This document shows, piece after piece, positions 56,980 to 64,000 of a DNA stretch of 64,000 nt. The stretch's first letter is position 1. Each line of letters opens with the position of its first letter. The stretch is from Proteles cristata cristata (Eukaryota; Chordata; Mammalia; Carnivora; Hyaenidae). A program made the translations under genes and the position numbers. The stretch covers positions 186,001 to 250,000 of the forward strand of contig JAESUZ010000756.1 in the NCBI GenBank assembly GCA_017311185.1, in the 5' to 3' direction. The notes under the pieces are model-generated. The model did no database searches, was not told the origin of the DNA, and worked only from the letters and a program-made list of their open reading frames with translations.

Positions 56980-58150
56980 TTTAAAATTATTTACATATGC
57001 ATATAACTTTATATAAATGTGGTTGTACACATTCACAGAAATGGTCATAAGCTTTTTCTTTTCTCCCTTTTTACTTGGCTTCCTCCACTTGTCTCTTTTT
57101 TTATCCCACCAACTTCACACAGGTTAGACAACCTAGTACATATCAATTCATACTTTCTCCATGTTTTCTTTTTTAAATTGGGATGAGTGGGGCATCTCAG
57201 TGGCTCAGTCACTTGAGTATCTGACTCTTGATTTAGGCTCAGATCATGATCTTAGAGTTGTAAGAGTGAGCCCTGCATGGAGCCTGCTTAAGATTCTCTC
57301 TCCTCCCTATACCTCTGCCCCCCGTTCCACTCTCTTTTTCTCTCTCAGTAAAATAAAATAAATAAAATTGGGATGAGATTTCACACTTATCTGCATAATT
57401 ACATACTCAGCAACTCCTAGTGGCAACCAATGTGGCATGATTTATTCTTTTTAATCGGTGCATAATATAAAGATTATATAATATTTCATGGCATGAGTAT
57501 ATCATCATTTACCCAGTTATTCCCTTATTGATGTGTTTTACCATCTGACCAATGTATCACGCTTGTATTTTGACTTCTATGGGATAGATTTCTAAGTGGA
57601 CTTTTGGATCAAAGGAAATCGTATTTTTAATTGAATAGATGATTGCATATAATTGTATTCAAAGACATTATATATCATGTAACAGTAATGCATTAGAATA
57701 CTCATTCCCCAATCCCTGTCAGCAATAAGTTTCTTGTAAAGAAACTTTACAAGTTTCTTAATAGTCTAATCAGTAGAAAATATATCTTGCTAATATTGCA
57801 TTTACGTGACATTTACTTTGAGTATTTCTTCAAGTTTATTAGACATTTGGATTTGGTCTTTTGACCAAAAGAATTGTCAATTACCCTTCTCTCTACTGGG
57901 AGTTTTATTTGCTATTACCTACATTATACTTTAGATATAAATCCTCTGTCTTTTGAGTTATAAATTGTTTTAACAGTTAATTGTTTATCTAGTTGCAGCT
58001 GCAACTGTGACTCATAATTCATTTTGTTTGCACATCATCACCTGTATTCTAATGGGGTTTTTTAACTAGATGATCTCAAAATGTTTATTCATTCTAAATT
58101 CCTTCCAGAACACTCTGATTTTTTGTCCTTTTAATTCTTTCCAATATTAC
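56980..58150 (-). repeat. Ancient LINE-1 fragment, split by a SINE
   Basis: Antisense decayed L1 around the SINE at 57188. It includes ggcatgagtatatcatcatt, gatagatttctaagtggact, tttggatcaaaggaaatc, ccctgtcagcaataagtttc and attagacatttggatttggt in the order of the 3' ORF2 region. No frame survives. A 21-base hairpin (cttgtaaag ... ctttacaag) lies at about 57733-57753. Confidence 0.6.
57188..57364 (+). mobile_element. CAN SINE nested in an old L1
   Basis: Sense copy with head ggggcatctcagtggctcag, body shortened. A perfect 13-bp TSD, aaattgggatgag, lies at 57175-57187 and 57365-57377. It proves insertion into the older L1. Confidence 0.94.
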
Positions 58151-58257
58151 ACAGTCTTAATTTACTAAAAATTAATGGGGAGTAGATAAAGAAAAAACAG
58201 CCTTGTGATATTGAAAAGAAATAGTCGGTCTTAAAGTCTAGATTGTATTTTCAAGAG

Positions 58258-58485
58258 CCACCACCTCGGTGGCTCAGTTGGTTAAACATCTGAATCTTTA
58301 TATCAGCGCAGATGTGATCTTGTGGTGGTGGTATCAAGCCCCATGTCGGGCTCCACACTGAGTGTGGAGCCTGCTTGGAAGTCTCTCTCCCTCTCTCTCT
58401 CTCTCCCCTGCCCCTCCCCTGCACATGCATGTGCATGTGTGCTCTCTTCCTCTCTCAAAAATAAGTATTTAAAAAAAAAAAAGAG
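58258..58485 (+). mobile_element. CAN SINE
   Basis: Sense copy with head gccaccacctcggtggctca, (CT)n at 58383-58406, the repeat catgcatgtgcatgtgtg, and an A tail. A weak hairpin tccacactgagtgtgga lies at 58351-58367. No clear TSD. Confidence 0.88.
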
Positions 58486-58549
58486 TTCCTTTTCAATGCA
58501 ATATAATTTAATATTGTTGTTTAACAAACATGAAGTAGTTTTGTTTCCT

Positions 58550-58562
58550 GGGGTGCCTGGGT
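58550..58562 (+). mobile_element. 13-bp SINE head abutting L1
   Basis: ggggtgcctgggt matches the first 13 bases of the CAN SINE (one CpG-type change) and then passes directly into L1 3' sequence. Either a chimaeric retrotransposition product or chance. Confidence 0.4.
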
Positions 58563-58800
58563 AAGATACAAAACTGATGAACATAGGAGAAGGGAAGCAA
58601 AAATAATATAAAAACAGGGAGAGGGACAAAAACATAAGAGACTCTTAAATACAGAGAACAAACAGAGGGTTACTGGAGGGGTGTGGGAGGGGAGATGGGC
58701 TAAATGGGTAAGGGGTATTCAGGAATCTACTCCTGAAATCATTGTTGCACTATATGCTGACTAACTTGTATGTAAATTAAAAAAATAAATTAAATAAAAA
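58563..58800 (+). mobile_element. 5'-truncated LINE-1 3' end (carnivore type)
   Basis: Sense L1 3' UTR: gatgaacataggagaaggga, caaaaacataagagactctt, aaatacagagaacaaacaga, gggctaaatgggtaaggggt, cctgaaatcattgttgcact, ctaacttgtatgtaaatt and an A-rich (AAAT) tail. It shares the agagactctt motif with the young L1's 3' UTR but is a different, older subfamily. No TSD found. Confidence 0.8.
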
Positions 58801-61150
58801 TAGAAAGAAAGAAGCAAAAGGGGAAAAAAAACAAGTAATCTACCTTTGTAATTAAATAGCAACAGGGAGAGATAATGAATCTAGACATGATTTGAGTGAA
58901 CTATTGGTAATAATGTCATGAAAAGACTGATATCATCCATTTCTTTGCTGAGGGATCTGCTTAGTGTCTATGCCTGGCTAGCACACAGCCCTCACCAATC
59001 AATGGCAGTGTTTCTTATCTGAGTTCATTTAAAAGCACTTTTAAGAGTCCAGACAATGAGAAGTAGATCGCCTTAGATGCTATCTCTGTGGTATATAGGC
59101 ATGAGTCACATTGGATGATTTCACTCGAAAAAGGCAAGGACACCAGAGTATAATTGGCCTAGAACCCCAAATGTTCACCATTTTGATTCATTCATAGTAA
59201 TGCATCTATTCTTCATCTTTCTTCTAGGTACTTAGGGTATGCTGTTGGGTTTGACGTGAATGCAGCATATACATGTGGAATGTCAGGTAAGACATAAATG
59301 TATGGATCTCATTTGTTACAGAAAGGTATAGACCAAAGAACTAAACTGGGAATCCTGGAGTTGATGACATCAACCAGAGAGAGTATATAAAATTAAAATA
59401 GAAAAGTATGAGATGAAACTCTAAAGAAAATCAAAATTTAAGGGGTAATTAGAAGATAATAAAGTAAACTATGGAAGTTTTAAGAGAGAGAAAGATACGA
59501 CATCAAGAGAAAATAATGCCAATCTTCAAATACAAAGAGGTTTCATAGAAAAGAATCCATAGGATTTTAAAATTAGTTGGCCATCTGTGAACTTATTCCA
59601 CAAGACATGTCAGTATGCGTTGTGAAGTTAACCAGCTTGAAGAAGGTAGAAGAGTGAATGGGAAAATGAGGCAATGAAGATAATGTTGTTTTGCTTTGGG
59701 GTGGAAGTAGGATGGGGATACAAAATACAGTTAGGTATGAAGTGAACATGGAGACAGGAAGTGTTTATTTAAGGAAATACAGTCATGAAGAAGCTTATAC
59801 AAATACAGTCAGATCGAGTACAGGAAGAGCATGTGTTAATAATTCATGGAATAACATAGGGATGCTTCTGAGGAAATGGAAAGCAAGGTGACCATCAGCA
59901 CAGATAGATTTAACTATGAACAGGAAGAATGTCTGTCCTGCCAAGGAAGATTATTGTGGCATTAAATATGATCCGTGGAAAGAGTTGGAAGTTGAGGACA
60001 TTTTCAAGTGAAATATGAGATAAAATTATCTGCTGTGAAAAATAAGAGTAGAGGTAGGATGCATGGCTTGAGGATAGTTATATAGATATGATTCATATTG
60101 AGGACTATGTGAAAGGGGTTGTGAAGATATTCAGTTTGAGCCTATGGTTGGAAACCATGACATTCCATGTTCACAGTCTCAGTGTGCTTCCCCATCATTT
60201 TCATCGGTCTGAATGTGGAAGCAGAGCCAATGAACACAAAACCAGAGATGGAGGTCCGTACTGCAGACAATAGGAGGGAATTCAAGGACTTGACTTTGCT
60301 GATCAGAGAATGTCTATGTGATTCAATACAGGTCCAGGTGAGGAGGGAAAGTACAGAATAGGAACAGGTTTGAAAACTACAGGGAAACACAGAAAATGAT
60401 AGAGAATGTGTATGGAATTGACGTCATGGAGCAATGGAAGGATGGGAAGTTTGCATTAAGAGAACGGAATATGGGGATTTAAACTTTCAGAAGGTGTACA
60501 GACTTAGGTGATAACATGATATAGTCATGTAAGGGACTATGTGAGTTTGTTGGACAATAAACGTTAGTAGTTAAAGAGGTCACGAAACCTAAGTCCAATT
60601 TCTATTTCTAACAGCTAAGTTATTCTATGTATTTCATTAGCTCTTGCACTGAAAGAAATAAAGAAAAAAACTAAAATTGCTGGCTAAAAATGTTTTTAAA
60701 GATCTTTTGAGTACATTGAGGAGAAGAAAAAAAGAGAGAGAAATCCTGAAAGGCCAAAAATTAAGTGAATTAGGAAAGTCAGAGGGGAGGATAGAACAGC
60801 TCTTAAATGGAAGAAAGCTCTTGCCTTGAGCATATTTGCGATCCTGGGTTAAAATGAACTTTGGAATTGTGGATTTGGGGACAGAAAGGTCAGGAGATAA
60901 AGTCCAAAGACAACCAAAACGTGTGAAACTATGAAGATAATCATAAAAATAAAAATAAATGATAGAACTCTGAGTACTACATCTATATGTAAATGTGAAC
61001 AAGAAATAGACCCCCTGGAGAGAAGGAATCTGAAGGAACACAAGTGGTTTCTCAACCTTAGGTGTGATAGGAAGAGACGTCAACTCTCATGGAGGCTTGC
61101 AGCCTGAATCTACAGCACAGGGGACATCCAAACATTTAAAGTGGCCCCCA
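58801..61150. other. Unique purine-biased sequence, no gene supported
   Basis: 2.3 kb rich in A and G on the plus strand, possibly very old unassignable repeat. Frames at 59691-59891, 60088-60390 and the 148-codon minus frame 60637-61083 (T-rich strand, Phe/Ser/Leu-rich) have no recognised motif. Confidence 0.4.
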
Positions 61151-61318
61151 CTGGGGTGCCTGCATGGCTCAGTCCATTAAGCCTCTGACTCTTGATTTTG
61201 GCTCGGGTCATGATCGCATGGTTCTACAGATTGAGCCCTATATAAGGCTCTGTGCTGATAGCATGAAACCTATTTGGGATTCTCCCTCTCTTCTCTCTCT
61301 GCACTCCCTGCTCACATA
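61151..61318 (+). mobile_element. CAN SINE, 3'-truncated
   Basis: Sense copy with head ggggtgcctgcatggctcag and body to ctctgcactccctgctcac. The (CT)n and A tail are missing, so the 3' end has been lost. Confidence 0.9.
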
Positions 61319-61579
61319 ACCCACACTTACTGTCCCAATAAGTCAGCCAAAAGCAAATGCAAGTCCTCTTAGTGTGAACCCTACATCATTTCAAGCCTGT
61401 TTCTCACACATGAAATTCCAATAAATAAAATCTCCTAGAAAAAAAGCAAAAGACAAAATCACAAGGCAATGTGAGTGAGAATCTGCAGAAATAAAAGACT
61501 GAAGAATAAGCCTTCAAACATTGTTTCTTCTGATCAAGAACATAATACAGAAAAGTTCAATATATTTTTATTTCTTTTT

Positions 61580-61587
61580 AAAAATAT

Positions 61588-61624
<37 letters not shown>

Positions 61625-61675
61625 AGTGTTTACTGATTTTTGAAAGACAGAGAGACAAAGCAGGAACAGAGGAGG

Positions 61676-61710
<35 letters not shown>

Positions 61711-61853
61711 AGATAGGGAGACACAAAATTCGAAACAGACTCCAGGCTCTGAGCTGTCAGCACAGAGCCAGGCACAGGACTCAAACCCACAAACCAGGAG
61801 ATCATGACCTGAGTAGAAGTCGGAGGCTTAACTGACTGAGCCACCCAATGCCC
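61580..61853 (-). mobile_element. CAN SINE, nested, with (ATTT)n tail
   Basis: Antisense copy with expanded (ATTT)n at 61585-61623, (GA)n at 61681-61705 and head ending gccacccaatgcccc at 61853. It lies in the tail of the next SINE. Flanks tatttttatttctttt and tatttatttactttta resemble a TSD. Confidence 0.93.
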
Positions 61854-62091
61854 CTATTTATTTACTTTTAAGCCAGAAAGAGACAGAGAGAGATAGAGAA
61901 ACAGAGAGAGAAGACAGAGAAACAGAGCAGGAGTGTTCGAGCAGGGGAGGGACAGAGAGAGAGGGAGAGAGAGAGCCAAGCAGCCTCCTCGCTGTCAGTG
62001 CAGAGACTCACATGGGTTCACGAACTAGAGATCATGACCTGTGCTGAAACCAAGAGTCAGAACTTAACTGACTGAGCCACCCAGGTGCCCC
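61854..62091 (-). mobile_element. CAN SINE, host of the nested copy
   Basis: Antisense copy. The tail region at 61854-61870 is followed by an enlarged agacagagagag tract, and the head ends gccacccaggtgcccc at 62091. Confidence 0.93.
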
Positions 62092-63539
62092 TAAATATAA
62101 AACAATTAAAGAGCGGGGAGCAAGAGAGAAACAAAAAGATTATACAAAGGCAAATAATAGATTATCTGCAAAGGAATAACAACAAATTAATAGATGATTT
62201 CTTAACAGGATAGCACAAACCAGATGACAGAGAAAGACATGCCAAACTCCAAAACTACTCAGTTCTTTCAGGTTGCGCACAATCTTTTAAGCTTTTTAAA
62301 TGCTTAGAAAAAAGTCTAGTGAAATGTATAATGTGTTGATTCAGTGGTCATGATTATAATGTAAGCTTTTTATTAATAAAAAGTTAGAACTAAAGCAAAG
62401 ATACTTATCTTCAATTTCATAAATCTAATTCACCGGCAGCAGCTCTAAGAACAATGAGAAATTCAGTTTTGGCTGTAATGAAATTTTGAGTTTGTATGAC
62501 AAACCAGTGTACAATATTCTCCTCTAATGAATTAAAATTCTGATTTTTTCAGCTGTACTCTGCATAAGAGCCAACTTAACCTCTACTGAAGGTTATTTCT
62601 CCTTGTTGTTTTCTTATATTCATGATTGATTACCTAATTCAGGGATTCCTTTATTTCTCGCCCCCTCCCCCTTTTTAAGAAACATATGAAACAGTGGCCT
62701 CTTTTGATCTGGTTTTACTATGTATTGCTTAGTTCTTAGGTTTTAAAAAAGCTAAATTATACAAAGAAATAAGCAGCAAAATATTCAGTACTCAATTGTT
62801 TAAAACTTTAAGCTTTATGCCCTGACAGTTCAGATTCATGGCAAACATTTCTGCTGTAATAATGTGTCTGTTTCCAGGCTCTCAGTGTGGACCCATTACC
62901 CTTTCTCCAATTCACACTACTATCTAGTAGGTACTAGCTCAACAGGTAGAAAGGATCTAGAATTATTTTTGGTCCCTGTGACTCAATCAGTAAGTACAGA
63001 AGGATAAGGCTAGATTCATTTATGATTACATAACTTGTGTAATTTTTATGGGGGAAATTATGCAACATAAGCACTAAAAAGTATTAAGATGGAGGTGAAT
63101 ACATGTATTCAGGAAAGAATCCCTAGATTCTACTAGCAATTTAAGATGTAATATTTTGTAAACTCTAATTTAACAGTAATTTCCATTGCAAATATGTTCA
63201 ATTGAACCGAAAGAGATTAGTAAATAGTAGAAACTAATTTTTTAAAACTCTATTATAGCTTAAAATATAATTTCAAGTATTCTTAGTGAACGGAAAAAAT
63301 GAAAAGTGGTAACCTTTTAATGAATGGGTAATAAATGACTCTACTTATAAGTAAATTGGAGAAAAATATTACTTGTCTTACTTCATGAGAATTAGATGTT
63401 ATGCAATATTGAACTTCATAATTATCTTGCCTATCATACATATTTTTAATTTTATAATTCTTTTAATATACCACAAAGAGCTTTCCAAGTCACTGCAAAG
63501 TCTTTAATCTTGTGACTCTACATATTATTTGACCTAGAC
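62092..63539. other. Unique AT-rich sequence
   Basis: No gene or repeat recognised. Confidence 0.4.
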
Positions 63540-63720
63540 GATTCATAGTAGTTTGATTGTTACAGCTTATCATTGTAAATACTATGGTGAATATTTCTTT
63601 GTGAATCTCACATTTTACTCCTCTTTCTTCTTTAGAGTAAATTCCCAGCAGTGGTATTGCAGAGCCAAGGAGCATGGATAAAATTTCTTTTATTTCCAAA
63701 TTGTACTCAAGTATGTAACC
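63540..63720 (-). repeat. Ancient LINE-1 fragment
   Basis: Antisense L1: gtaaatactatggtgaatat and agtaaattcccagcagtggt followed by attgcagagccaaggag. This is the same motif seen in the other old L1 fragments (near 4895, 25105, 43980 and 57590). Short and decayed. Confidence 0.5.
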
Positions 63721-64000
63721 ACAGGAGAGTAGAAACTCATGGGCTAAGGAAGAGTGAGTCTGGGTCCCAGGGAGAAGGAAGAAGAGTGTTTCTCAGGTTA
63801 GGATGCACTGGGAAGGGGATAAGAAAGAAAGAAAGGCCATGCACACAAGTATAAAGAGAGACAGAACGCTTCGCAGTTTTGCATTGGGTTAGCCACAAGC
63901 TTTCTTCTTCCAGGATGTTAATTAGTTCATAACTAGCGTTCATGCCAAGAATAAAACTAGGATCACATAACTTTTGGTACAAAGAAATGATGAACTTTGA
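63721..64000. other. Unique sequence to the window end
   Basis: No gene or repeat recognised. The overlapping frames at 63651-63854 and 63737-63982 have no motif. Confidence 0.35.

Noticed and set aside
60637..61083. 148-codon minus-strand frame
   Set aside because: It lies on the T-rich strand of purine-biased DNA. The Phe/Ser/Leu-rich composition follows from the bases, and there is no motif.

Overview
The window is mammalian nuclear DNA, AT-rich, with no intact protein-coding gene that I can support. It reads as an intergenic or deep-intronic block of a cat-family (felid) or other feliform carnivore. The basis is about 40 tRNA-Lys-derived carnivore SINEs (CAN SINEs, felid-type body) on both strands. 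Their heads read GGGGCGCCTGGGTGGCTCAG, their bodies carry a GGTTCGAGCCC B box, and their tails run (CT)n then AAAAATAAATAAA. Many still have 13 to 19 bp target-site duplications (TSDs).

The centrepiece is a full-length LINE-1 on the minus strand at 11379-18276, flanked by a perfect 15-bp TSD. From its 5' end it has a 1.9-kb GC-rich 5' UTR with a YY1-type site at +12 to +21, ORF1, ORF2 (endonuclease, reverse transcriptase and Cys-rich C-terminus, with the catalytic residues I looked for still readable), a G-rich 3' UTR and an A tail. Both ORFs are broken, mostly by single-base frameshifts. ORF2 starts inside the ORF1 stop codon (ATGA).

Layout: 1-11363 is unique AT-rich DNA with one MIR, six CAN SINEs and one old L1 piece. 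11364-18291 is the L1 with its TSDs. 18292-34400 is unique DNA with SINEs, two MIRs, an ancient L1 3' end, a (TTTC)n tract beside a decayed histone H2B retropseudogene, and two CTCF-like motifs. 34415-35146 holds three SINEs inserted one after another at the same short target. 35150-43150 is SINE-rich and ends in a small L1 with a twin-priming inversion. 43150-64000 is unique DNA with old L1, MIR and L2 pieces and scattered SINEs.

The elements form one functional pair: L1 proteins are the machinery that mobilises the SINEs, and the A-tails, TSDs and T-rich target sites seen here are the marks of that pathway. I did not find a previously undescribed system. The observations most worth checking are the ATGA junction of the felid L1, the homopolymer pattern of its frame breaks, the serial SINE hotspot, the H2B retropseudogene and the two CTCF-like sites.
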